The notes beneath the pieces are model-generated. The model ran no database searches and was not told where the DNA came from. It saw nothing but the letters and a program-made list of their open reading frames with translations. A program made the position numbers and the translations under genes. A DNA stretch of 64,000 nt from NCBI RefSeq assembly GCF_904849725.1, contig NC_058518.1, positions 413,237,081 to 413,301,080 of the forward strand, given 5' to 3'. Every line of letters begins with the position of its first letter. Position 1 is the first letter of the stretch. The stretch comes from Hordeum vulgare subsp. vulgare (Eukaryota > Streptophyta > Magnoliopsida > Poales > Poaceae). This document shows, piece after piece, positions 34,495-45,718 of the stretch.

Positions 34495-36019
34495 TGATAC
34501 GTCCATTTTGCATCATACTTTTATGTTGATATTTATCGCTTTATGGGCTGTTATTACACTTCACGGTACAATACTTATGCCTTTTCTCTCTTATTTTATA
34601 AGGTTTACATGAAGAGGGAGAATGCCGACGGCTGGAATTCTGGTCTGAAAAAGGAGAAAGTTTGAGATACCTATTCTGCGCAACTCCAAAAGCCATGAAA
34701 ATCAACGAGGAATTATTTTGGAATTTATAAAAAATACTGGATGGAAGAAGTACGAGAGGGGAGCCACTAGGAGGCCACAAGCCTGCCAGGCGCGGCCTAC
34801 CCCCTGGCCATGCCTAGGTGGCTTTTGGCCCCCCTGTTGCCCCTTTGGCTCCCATCTTTTTCCATAAGGAGAGTTTCGTTCCATAAAAAAATCAGGAGGA
34901 GGCTTTCGGGAGGAGTCGGCGCCGCCACGAGGCGGAACTTGAGCAGAACCAATCTAGAACTCCGGCACGGTCGTCCTGCCGGGGAAACTTCCCTCCCAGA
35001 GGGGTAAATCGTCGCCATCGTCATCACCAACACTCCTCTCATCGGAGGGGACTCATCACCATCAACTTCTTCATCAGCACCATCTCATCTCTAAACCCTA
35101 GTTCATCTCTTGTAACCAATCTCCGTCTCGTGACTCCGATTGGTACTTGTAAGGTTGCTAGTAGTGTTAATTACTCTTTGTAGTTGATGCTAGTTGGATT
35201 ACTCAGTGGAAGATTATATGTTCAGATCCTCAATGCTATTCAATACCTCTCTGGTCATGAAAATAATTATGCTTTGTGAGTAGTTACTTTTGTTCCTCAG
35301 GACATGGGATAAGTCTTGCTATAAGTAGTCATGTGAATTTGGTATTCGTTCGATATTTTGATGCGTTGTTTGTTGTCTCTCCTCTAGTGGTGTTATGTGA
35401 ACGTCGACTACAGAACACTTCACCATTATTTGGGCCTAGAGGAAGGCATTGGGAAGTAATAAGTACATGATGGGTTGCTAGAGTGACAGAAGCTTAAACC
35501 CTAGTTTATGTGTTGCTTCGTAAGGGGCTGATTTGGATCCACTAGTTTAATGCTATGGTTAGACTTATTCTTAATTCTTCTTTCGTAGTTGCGGATGCTT
35601 GCGATAGGGGTTAATCATAAGTGGGATGTTTTGCCAAATAAGGGTAGAACCCTAGCACCGGTCCACCCACATATCAAACTATCAAAGTAGCGAACGCGAA
35701 TCATATGAACATGATGAAAACTAGCTTGACAGAAATTCCCATGTGTCCTCAGGAGTGCTTTACCTCCTATAAGAGTTTGTCCAGGCTTGTCCCTTGCTAC
35801 AAATGGGATTGGGCCACTTTGCTGCACCTTTGTTACTATTGCTACTTTCTACTTGCTACGAATCATCTTACCAAACAACTATCTGTTACCGATAATTTCA
35901 GTGCTTGTAGAGAATACCTTGCTGAAAACCACTTGTCAGTTCCTTCTGCTCCTCGTTGGGTTTGACACTCTTACTTATCGAAAGGACTACGATAGATCCC
36001 GTACACTTGTGGGTCATCA
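34495..36019 (+). repeat. 5' LTR of A2
   Basis: TGATACGTCCATTTTGCATC to GTGGGTCATCA, 1,525 bp, next to the PBS. The hairpin is at 34775-34828. The TATA-like box is weakened here (CCATAAGGAG, against CTATAAGGAG in the 3' LTR). Confidence 0.93.
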
Positions 36020-36030
36020 AGACTCTTTTC

Positions 36031-36049
36031 TGGCGCCGTTTCCGGGGAG
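36031..36049 (+). promoter_or_regulatory. Primer-binding site of A2
   Basis: TGGCGCCGTTTCCGGGGAG begins 11 bases after the LTR and is complementary to a plant tRNA-Asp 3' end with one mismatch. Confidence 0.8.
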
Positions 36050-36125
36050 TGAAGCGCCTTTGGTAAGTGGAATACGGTAACGAAACATTTATATAGTGTG
36101 CTAAAATTTATTGTCACTTGTCACT

Positions 36126-37683
36126 ATGGAAACTAATCCTTTGTGGAGCTTGTTCGGGGTACCTTCACCTTGAACAGAAGCACAAGGATTTGCTCCTCAA
36201 CCTTCTGCACCTACTGAAAATATTTGTTATGAAATTCCTTCGGGTATGCTAGAGAAACTGTTGCAGGTTTGTTATAAATTTTACAGGAGATGGAACATCA
36301 CATCCCGACTTGCATCTAATCTATGTAGATGAAGTTTGTGGTTTATTTAAGCTTGCAGGTTTGCCCGAGGATGAGGTCAAGAAGAAGGTCTTTCCCTTAT
36401 CTTTCGGGGATAAAGCATTGACATGGTATAGGCTATGTGATGATATTGGATCATGGAACTACAACCGATTGAAATTGGAATTTCATCAAAAGTTTTATCA
36501 TATGCATTTGGTACATCGTGATCGGAATTATATCTATAATTTTTGGCCTCGTGATAGAGAAAGTATCGCTCAAGCTTGGGGAGGCTTAAATCAATGTTAT
36601 ATTCATGCCCTAACCATGAGCTCTCGAGAGAAATTATTATTCAGAACTTTTATGCTCGGCTTTCTCATGATAATCGCACCATGCTTCACACTTCTTGTAC
36701 CAGTTCTTTTACGAAGAGAGATATTGACTTCAAATGGAATTTATTGGAAAGAATTAAACGCAACTCTGAATATTGGGAGTTTGATGAAGGTAAGGAGTCA
36801 GGTATGAATCTTAAGTTCGATTGTGTCAAATCCTTTGTTGAAACAAATACTTTTTGTGATTTTAGCGCTAAATATGGACTTGACTCTGAGATATTAGCTT
36901 CATTCTGTGAATCATTTGCTGCTCATATTGATCTCCCTAAAGAGAAGTGGTATAAATATCATCCTCCCTTAGAAGTCAATGTAGTTAAACCCAATCCAGT
37001 TGAAGAGAAAGTCATTGCTTATACTAATCCCATTGTTCCTAGTGCTTACATTGAGAAACCACCTTTCCCTGTTAGAATAAAGGATCATTCTAAAGCTTCA
37101 ACTGTGATACGTAGGGGCTACATTAGAACACCTACACCCCCTGAGCAAATTAGAGTTGAACCTAGCATTGCTATCATCAAAGATCTCTTGTCCTACAATG
37201 TTGATGGCCATGATATTCACTTCTCTGAAGATGCTGCTAGAATTGCTAAACCTCATACTAGAGACAAACATAGGCGTGTTGTTGGCACACCTGTTGTTTC
37301 TGTTGAGATAGGAGATCACTGTTATCATGGTTTATGTGACGAGGGTGCTAGTGTTAGTGCAATACCTCAATCTTTGTATGATGAAATTAAAGACGAGATT
37401 GCACCTGTCGAGATGGAACCTATTGATGTCACTATTCCGCTTGCCAATAGAGATACTATCTGCCCTTTGGGAATTGTTAGAGATGTTGAAGTCTTGTGTG
37501 ATAAAACTAAGTATCCTGCTGATTTTATCGTTCTTGCTACCATACAAGATAGCTTTTGTCCCATCATATTTGGCAGACCTTTCCTTAATATTGTCAATGC
37601 TCATATTGACTGTGAGAAGCAAACTGTCAGTGTTGGCTTTGAAGGTGTGTCACATGAGTTCAATTTCTCCAAGTTTGGTAGAC
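36126..37683 (+). pseudogene. Gag-protease of A2 (interrupted by B2)
   Basis: It starts METNPLWSLFGVPSP and stops at TGA 36171-36173 after 15 codons, the same site as in A1. After a damaged stretch the gag core opens at 36310 (GLFKLAGLPEDEVKKKV, ALTWYRLCDDIGSWNYN). A frameshift near 36600 leads to a long 403-codon frame (36576-37787) ending in protease: CDEGASVSAIPQ with the catalytic Asp followed by Glu, and IIFGRPFLNIV near 37570. The genuine frame ends at 37683, where solo LTR B2 is inserted; the last 30 codons of the open frame are LTR sequence. Confidence 0.85.
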
Positions 37684-39227
37684 TGCTACTTCAACAAAAG
37701 ACCTTCCAACGGCGCCAGAAATATGCAAAGGATTCCCCCGTGACCTTGGAGCCTTGCGCTGGTGTTCCCTCGAAGCGGAAAGGGTGATGTAGCACAGCGG
37801 TGGTAAGTATTTCCCTCAGTTTTTAGAACCAAGGTATCAATCCAGTGAAGGATTGTCACAAGTACCTGCACAAACACAAAGAGCTTGCACCCAACGCTAT
37901 GAAGGGGTTGTCAATCCCTTATAGATTGTTTGCAAAGTGAGAGCTGAAAGCAAAAAAGAAACAAAGCAAATTAAAAGTGAAAGCGCAAACGATAGTTGTG
38001 AATAGACCCGGGGCCGTAGTGTTCACTAGTGGCTTCTATCATGAAAGCAAGTAGACGGTGGGTGAACGAATTACTGTCGAGCAATTGATAGAACCGCACA
38101 AAGCCGTGACGTTATCTAAGGCAATGATTATATCTATAGGCATCATGTCCAAAACAAGTAGACCGATAATTTCTTCATCTACTACTATTACTCCACACGT
38201 CGACCGCTATCCAGCATGCATCTAGTGTATTAAGTTCATGAGAACAGAGTAACACCTTAAGAAAAATGACAAGATGTAGATGGACAATCTCATATCTACG
38301 ATAAATCCCATCTTGTTACCCTTGATGGCAACAACACGATGCGTGCCTTGGTGCCCCTTCTGTCACTGGGAAAGGTCACCACACGGTATGAACCCAAAAC
38401 CAAGCACTTCTCCTATTGCAAGAATCATAGATCTAGTTGGCCAAACAAAACCCAAGACTCGGAGAGACTTACAAGGATATCAAATCATGCATATAAGAAA
38501 TCAGCAAAGACTCAAATATAATTCATAGATAATCTGATCACAAATCCACAATTCATCGAATCTCGACAAACACACCGCCAAAGAGGATTACATCGGATAG
38601 ATCTCCATGAAGATCATGGAGAACTTTGTATTGAAGATCCAGGAGAGAGAAGAAGCCATCTAGCTACTAACTACGGACCCGTAGGTCTGAAGTGAACTAC
38701 TCACGAGTCATTGGAGAGGCGATGATGTTGATGCAGAAGCCCTCCAACTCCAAAGTCCCCTCCGGCAGGGCAACGGGAAGGGTCTCCAGATGAGATCTCG
38801 TGGAAACGGAAGCTTGTGGCGGCGGAAAAGTGTTTTCGTGGATGCCCTTTTTCTGGATTTAGGGAATATATAGGCGAAGGAGCTAGGCCAGGGGGGCGCC
38901 AGGGAGGCCACAAGCCTGGTAGCCGCCTCCCCCTCGTGGCGGCTACATGGCTTGTTGGCCCCCTGTGGCTCTCCTGCCTTGGCCCTCAAGTCCCCTGATC
39001 TTCTTCCGTTCTGGAAAAATTTATTTTGGGGATTTTTTTCCGTTTGGACTCCGTTCCAAAATCAGATCTGAAAAGAGTCAAAAACACAGAAAAAACAGGA
39101 ACTGGCACTTGGCACTGAATTAATAAGTTAGTCCCAAAAAAGATATAAAAGGTACATAAAACATCCAAAGTTGACAAGATAACAACATGAAACCATCAAA
39201 AATTATAGATACGTTTGAGACGTATCA
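37684..39227 (-). mobile_element. B2: solo LTR of the B family
   Basis: A 1,544-bp LTR on the minus strand, TGATACGTCTCAAACGTATC at 39227 to AGTAGCA at 37684, flanked by TAGAC (37679-37683 and 39228-39232). No internal sequence is present, so it arose by LTR-LTR recombination. A hairpin at 38908-38958 has an inner stem GTAGCCGCC/GGCGGCTAC unrelated in sequence to B1 but still paired. A PBS-like CCAACGGCGCCAGAA (37706-37720) lies inside the LTR, 22-36 bases from its end. Confidence 0.92.
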
Positions 39228-39232
39228 TAGAC

Positions 39233-40946
39233 AACCTCATGAAAAGAGTTGTCTAGTAAGGATGAAATTATTGCTCTAGCTTCTATTGCTATGCCTCCTA
39301 CTGATCCTTTAGAGCAATATTTGCTTGAGCATGAAAATGATATGCATATGGATGAAAGGACTGAGATAGATAAAGTTATCTTTGAACAACATCCAATCCT
39401 TAAGAATAATTTGCCTGTTGAACTGCTTGGAGATCCACCCCCACCAAAGGGTGATCCTGTGTTCGAGCTTAAATAGTTACCTGATATTCTTAAGTATGCT
39501 TATCTTGCTGAAAAAGAGATATATCCTGTTATTATTAGTGCTAGCCTTTCAGAGCATGAAGAAAAGAAATTATTGAAAACTCTAAGGAAGCACCGTGCTT
39601 CTATTGGATATACTCTGGATGATCTTAAGGGCATTAGTCCCACTCTATGCCAGCACAAAATGAAAACTGATCCTGATTCCAAACCGGTTGCGGATCATTA
39701 ACGGAGATTAAATCCTAAGATGAAAGAGGTAGTAAGAAAAGAAATACTAAAGCTCCTGGAAGCAGGTATTATCTATCATGTTGCTCATAGTGATTGGGTA
39801 AGTTCGGTGCATTGCGTCCCCAAGAAAGGAGGTATCACTATTGTCCCTAATGATAAAGATGAATTGATCCCATAAAGGATTATTACTGGCTATAGGATGG
39901 TGATTGATTTTAGGAAATTGAATAAGGCCACTAGGAAAGATCATTACCCTTTGCCTTTTACTGACCAAATGCTGGAAAGATTGTCTAAACACACACACTT
40001 CTGCTTTCTAGATGGTTATTCTGGTTTCTCCCAAATACCTGTTGCACAATCTGATCAGGAGAAAACCACTTTTACTTGCCCTTTGGTACCTTTGCTTACA
40101 GACGTATGCCTTTTGGCTTATCTAATGCACCTTCTACCTTTCAAAGATGTACGATGGCTATATTCTCTGACTTCTGTGAAAAGATTGTTGAGGTCTTCAT
40201 GGATGACTTCTCCGTTTACGAGTCTTCTTTTGATGATTGCCTCATCAACCTAGATCAAGTTTCGCAGAGATGTAAATATACCAACCTTGTCTTGAATTAG
40301 GAGAAGTGCCACTTTATGGTTAATGAAGGCATCGTCTTAGGACATAAAATTTCTGAAAGAGGTATTGAAGTCGATAAGCCTAAGGTTGATGTGATCGAGA
40401 AAATGTCATGCCCTACAGATATCAAAGGTATAAGAAGTTTCCTTGGTCATGTTGGTTTCTATAGAAGGTTCATTAAGGACTTTTCTAAGATTTCTAGGCC
40501 TCTTACCAATCTCTTGCAAAAGGATATTCCTTTTGTTTTTGACGATGATTGTCAGGAGCCTTTGAAATACTTAAGAAGGCCTTGATAACTGCACCTATTG
40601 TTCAACCACCTGATTGGAACTTACCTTTTGAAATTATGTGTGATGCTAGTGATTATGCTATTGGTGCTGTTCTAGGACAAAGAGTTGATAAGAAGTTGAA
40701 TGTTATTCACGATGCTAGTAAAACTCTAGAAAGTGCCCAAAGAAACTATGCTACTACTAAAATGAATTTTTAGCAGTCGTGTTTGCATGTGAAAATTTCA
40801 GATCTTACATTGTTGATTCCAAGGTTACTATGCACACTGATCATGTTACTATTAAGTACCTCATGGAAAAGAAAGATGCAAAACCTAGACTTATCAGATG
40901 GGTTCTCTTGCTACAAGAATTTGATTTGCATGTTGTTGATAGGAAG
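39233..40946 (+). pseudogene. RT and RNase H of A2 (cut by G)
   Basis: It resumes the A2 polyprotein after B2. Linker frame 39249-39476 ends in TAG. RT blocks RMVIDFRKLN (39893), FLDGYSGFSQIPVAQ, GTFAYRRMPFGLSNA and FMDDFSVY (about 40198) are in two frames. RNase H begins [17 protein letters not shown] (40625) and runs to EFDLHVVDR at 40940. In-frame stops include those near 39700, 39874 and 40299; frameshifts lie near 40080, 40555 and 40770. G is inserted at 40947. Compared with A1 there are clearly more stops, several explained by C-to-T or G-to-A changes. Confidence 0.87.
40942..40946. repeat. Target-site duplication of G (left copy)
   Basis: GGAAG here and at 53680-53684. Confidence 0.9.
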
Positions 40947-41479
40947 TGTCGTGGGTATAAGTCTGACAATAGAAGTGTAGGGTACGAAAGGATGGGCAGA
41001 GCCTTAGCTACGACGAGGATGTATGAGTTCAGGCCCCTCTACGGTGGAGGTAAAAGCCCTACGTCTCAGTGCTCTTGGGAGCTTAGTGTCGAGTGGATTA
41101 TATGATTACAGTAAATGCCAACCCTTGCACCAGTGGGGAAGAGCGGCTTATATAGAGTGCGCTGCCCTTCATAATGGCCCAGTGGACAAGGGTGGAATAG
41201 TGGCGAATAAATGCCTACGTTACAGGTAACGTAAGCCTTAAATGCTAATAATGGTGAATGGAAACGTATGACCATTGCCCTCCTGAGAGGTTACGATGTA
41301 CAGAGTGGATTCCAGTCGGTACGTTAAATATGCTCCGAGTGCTCGTCGCCGACTGGATGATGGGGGAGTCCTTAGTTCAGTCGGAACTGTCTAAGGGCCT
41401 TGTCCTCTATGAAGGGTAGTCCTTGGGTAGGACCTATAGGGCAGGCCTACGACCCTACCCTGGGACTATAACCCCATCA
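40947..41479 (-). repeat. 3' LTR of G
   Basis: On the minus strand it starts TGATGGGGTTATAG and ends CCCACGACA. The TATA box CTATATAAGCC is near 41145. The adjoining GGGGACTAA at 41480-41488 serves as the PPT. Confidence 0.92.
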
Positions 41480-41998
41480 TTAGTCCCCGAATGGATCGGG
41501 GTTGGAATGATGAAGTGATGTCTGGAGTATGGAAGCGACTGGTACGGAGGTGACTTTAGCGTTGTTTGCCTCGATCCATTTTATCCTTTCAACCAGTGAT
41601 CCGAGTGAATATATCAGTGAAATGAACCGTCAGGGACCGAGTGCTTCCGCGGAATGTTTCGACGTGACTGGTCAAACTGACATCGCCGGATTTTCAGGGA
41701 TCCTCAAATTTTGGTTGTCGCGCGCTCAGCGGGGATGACGACATCGCCATCGAGTAGGTTTTGCCTCCTCGATTACCGTGCCTTTATCTTCTCCACTAAC
41801 ATCGCAGCGGCCGGTTGGGGAGATAAGATCTCGGGTCCACTTGTTAGCGACCCAGTCGGAAGCCTACTTAAGCCTCCCCGGCGGGATTTCCTGTTGCGTT
41901 GCTCATCTTCCTCACATTAATCCCGCTCCTCCTACAGCTCTCTGCACGCCTCAAGCCTCCTCCTTCCCCTCCTCCTCTGTAGATCCGTCGCCTTTGCC
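41480..41998 (+). promoter_or_regulatory. Upstream region of the G antisense gene
   Basis: A 519-bp stretch between the LTR and the antisense ATG. It is CT-rich just before the ATG, like a plant 5' leader, with CTACTTAAG about 130 bases upstream as a weak TATA candidate. The LTR TATATA at 41145 is palindromic and could also serve this strand. Confidence 0.4.
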
Positions 41999-44900
41999 AT
42001 GACAAAGGGGCAGACCAGCAAACTCGAGTCTCAGAAGAAGAAGAAGAAGAAGAAAAAGAAGGGGGTGGCCCCTACTCAGCGGCGGCCGCGGGCGCTACCG
42101 GCGGGTTGGATCCAGGGGGATTTCCTCCCCTCCTCGGTGACGGAGGACGACTTGCTGGAGCTGGTGGAGCATGGCATGATCGTCAACAAGTCCTGGAGGC
42201 TGCCGGAAGGCGAGACGGAGCCGGTGCCGAAGGAGGGGGAGCGCGTTCTGCTGCTCAGCCATGTGTTCAGGGGCTTCTCCTTGCCTCCCCACCCCTTCTT
42301 CTGAGGTATCATGACTTACTTCGGGGCACAGCTCCATCATTTTCCTCCGAACACAATAGCTCACCTTGCTGCATTCGTCACCCTCTGCGAGTGCTTTATT
42401 GGATGTCCCCCCCCCCACTGGGGGCTCTTTAAGTATGTTTTCTCCGCTAGATCCCAAACCGTCAAAAAGCTTAGCCAGTCGGACGATAAGACCCATATCC
42501 TCCAGCTCTGCGGGGGCTTAGGCTTCCAGAAGAAAACAAAGAGTAGCTACCCCCCCTCCAACTGTCCGAGTCAGTTAGGAACTGGCAATCGTCCTGGTTC
42601 TATTGCTAGGACATTGCTTGTCCGAATGCTTTGAGTGGGTTGCCACCTTTTAGCTTAGACAGTCCAGGCCCTCCCAGGAAGCCTGCGCTCTCTAAGGGGG
42701 GGAGGATCTAGATCCAGCCTTTGGTCGACGCACTAATAGCCGTCGTCCGTAAGGGAGTCACCGGTACGGATCTGCTGGAGACTTTTCTAGGTCAGCGCAT
42801 CCAGCCGCTGCAGGCCCGACACCACGCCATGTGGCACTATGCGGGGCCTTCGGATTCCACTCGGTCTCATCCAGAGTGCGTGAGCGGGGAGACTATGAGG
42901 GCGTGGGTCCGCGGCATCACAGGCGCGTGTGATAACCCCGAGCGAGCCCGGCGGGTGAAACCCTTCCGCGCCGACAATCCTCCTCCGAATGAGGTGGGTA
43001 CATCTTGTCGAGTGCTTTTAATCTTCTTAAATTTATTGCTTTTCTTGTCCCGCAGACCGACGTCGCCGACTGTGTTTTGTGCAGGAGTGGACCAACTGGT
43101 ATTCTGCCATCTCGAACGGGAATCCAGCCGACGAAGAGGAGGGCAGCCAGGAGGGCAGCGTGGATAGCGCCGAGTACGTCTCCGACAGTGGGGAGACGGA
43201 GGAGGGGACGGAAGAGGAGGAGGAGGACGACGGGGAGCAGAGCTCACCACCAGAGCACCGAACTAAGCACCGTCAAGTTCCGTTGCTCCGCCGGCTCCTC
43301 CAGCGGCCCCGAGTGCTCCGCCAGCCCCTCCCGTGGCTCCGAGTGCTCGGAGTGTGAAGAGGACCAGGGACGCTGCTGTCGAGCCAACGGACCAGCCGTC
43401 CAAGGTGGCCAAACCTAGTGGGTCTAAGCCTCGGATGAGGATCGTTGTTCCTGTCACCTCAGCGTAAGTGTCTTGTTCTTCCATCTTCTTTCAGTATCCC
43501 ATTGAACTCATGCTTATCCGTCGAGTGGATTTCACTCAACAGAGCTGCTACCTGCGCCACCTCTCTGCCACGCCAGGATGATGATCCCATGGACACGGAT
43601 AACGCCGCCACGTCCCAGCAAGGTATGTTGTTACGACTCTGAGAGTTGCATTAATGTTTCGCGAGTGCTGTCCTTGATCTTGACCTTTTTCTGTAATTTC
43701 ATTTTGTTCAGTCGGGCTTCCTTCGGAGGTGATCCATCTGGAGGACTACGACCAAAGGGGGTCGGAGCCGGTTTTGGCGCCTGTCCCTGAGGTTGTCCCA
43801 TCTACTGCTGCTCCCACCATGAACGTGCCGCCGACTGGGACGGTGCCACCGACTGAGACGGTGCCCCTCATGGCGGAACCGACTGTAGCGGGGCTCGGGA
43901 TGCCCAGGGAGTCTTCTGTCGTGCCGGGTCCGTCAACTGTTCAATATGACGCCCGACGCCTCCCGGAAGACCAGGTGGGGGCCGCCAAGGACGCCATGGT
44001 GCAGGTGGAACTGATGGTGGGTGACGCCAAGGGAGCGTATGACTCCATCGCGTCTTTGTACAAGAAAAGCTTGGAGCTCCGGGACGATATCCGAGTAAGT
44101 GCGCTAGTAAGTGTTTACTTTCCTCTTGTTACCCACTGGGGGTTTCAGCGATATACTCGGATATGGTAGGATGATTTTGCAGTGGGTTCACTCCGAGTGA
44201 ACCAAGTGGGTGTAGTCCCCGAGACTTCTGCCGAGTGATTGCACCGGCAGTTGTCTTTATATGTATTTTCCATAATCTGAACAGATTAGAGCTGATCTGC
44301 CCGAATGGTACCAGTGGGGGCACTCCGAGTGCACCCACTGGGTGTAGTCCCCGAGAGTAGTGTTACTCAGGTCGGGTAATAGTAGTCTCATAGTGTTGTC
44401 TGTTTGCTATGGAGCTCGATAGGGCCGACCTGTTCGAGCTTCATACCAGTGGGGTCACTCTTAGAGAACCCACTGGGTGTAGTCCCCGAGACCGCTGTCG
44501 ATTGCTTGCATCGGCAGGGGTCTGAAGAATTTTGAGCTTTGATTGTTTTGTCGTATCTGACAAGACTTTTTCCTCGTTGAACGTGGCTGATCCTCCCTTT
44601 GTGTCTCTTTGGCAGAAGACTTGCGAAATGGGATCTGCGTACAATGCTCTGAAGGCTGAGAAGATTCAGCTTGCTGCGGACTTGGAGGTGGCAGTGAATG
44701 ACCTGGCTGGTGTGAAGGAGCCTCTTGCTGACCGAGAGAAATCTTTTGAGGAGTCTCGGGAGACCAACAAGGCATTGCTAGCCGAAGTAGAAAAAATGAA
44801 GAGTCAGAGAGCCGAATGGATGGGCTAGCTGAAGGTGATGAACACTCGGTGCATGGCGCAGGAGAAGTACGTCAGCGACTGGGCAAGGAAGATGGTTGCA

Positions 44901-45463
44901 CTGCTTGGTGGTAAGTTGTTACCGAGTGCTTCTTGACTTTGGAGTTCACTCTGTGCTTACTTTATGCTTGTCTTTTCTTTGCAGACTTCTGTCGGGATGT
45001 TGAGGCTGAAGCGACCGACATTGAACGGTCGCTTGTTCTGAACGTTCCACTCGGCGATGAAGCCAACCGGGACATGCTCCGAGCGCATAATTGCCTTAGC
45101 AGGGTGGGACCTTTCATTGGCCGCCTGAGAAAAGTTGTCGGCCGGATCGACAAGGAGCTGTGGCCTGAAGACGACTCCCGGACAGAAATAGATGGGTTGA
45201 TGACTCGGCTGGAGGACGTCCCAAGCAGAGTGCAGGCATGGAAGAAGTCTGCCGCTCGTTGTGGTGCGGACGTGGCACTATCACTGGTCCGAGTGCACTG
45301 CAAGGAGGCCCGCGAAGAAAAACTGAAGACGTTGCAGGTCGCCAACACCAAGAAGCTTCGATTCGAAGATTTCATGGAGACCTTCCTCGACACAGCCACT
45401 CGCATTGCAGACGGAATCGACCTTGACACCTTTGTGGAGCCTGCCAGTCCCGGCAACGCTTAA
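41999..45463 (+). CDS. Antisense ORF of G (spliced; Transposase_28-like plus coiled coil)
   Basis: Runs opposite to gag-pol. Exon 1 starts ATGACAAAGGGGCAG with a run of nine Lys, then LPAGWIQGDFLPSSVTEDDL and FPPNTIAHLAAFVTLCECF, the putative gypsy-type transposon (Transposase_28) pattern. A TGA at 42302-42304 breaks it. A donor at 42994 and acceptors at 43055 or 43085 lead to an acidic exon, then a Pro-rich segment. Further exon ends are at 43464, 44095 (GTAAGT) and 44911, with acceptors at about 43711, 44615 and 44985. The last exon (to 45463) is charged. Exon 44615-44910 is coiled-coil-like. Such antisense ORFs are known in Tat elements; their function is unknown. At least two breaks are present. 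Confidence 0.7.
44150..44520 (+). repeat. Repeats in an intron of the G antisense gene
   Basis: Three copies, about 130-150 bases apart, of a block with CACCCACTGGGTGTAGTCCC, preceded by ACCAGTGGGG. Each can pair CCCACTGG with CCAGTGGG. They lie wholly inside the intron from 44095 to about 44614. Confidence 0.65.
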
Positions 45464-45718
45464 AAAACATTATGGTGAACGCACATTTACCTCGGTATGC
45501 CGAGTGGCATCTGTATTAAACTTTGGCCACTGCTGTTGGCCGTCACATTCGTGGTTCGGTGTGGATAATCTTGATTCACACCGAGCCGACTGATCGTAGA
45601 TCCAACTTTGAATTCGAATCGGATCTTTTGCTCTTCTTTCGCTGAGTTTTTTTTGACACGATTTTGGCTCGTGGTTTTTGTTTGGCGTCTCTTGGTGAAG
45701 CCAATGGCAAACACGCGG

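Noticed and set aside
34541..36080. ORFs within the A2 LTRs (also 57733-59077)
   Set aside because: Present in LTRs on both strands, broken differently in each copy, and overlapping promoter elements; not protein genes.
42021..42062. AAG microsatellite
   Set aside because: It is the coding run of Lys codons in the antisense gene, noted there rather than as a separate repeat.
41999..45463. Multi-exon plus-strand gene that could be a host gene
   Set aside because: It lies wholly between the LTRs of G, inside GGAAG duplications, and has the pattern known from Tat-element antisense ORFs.
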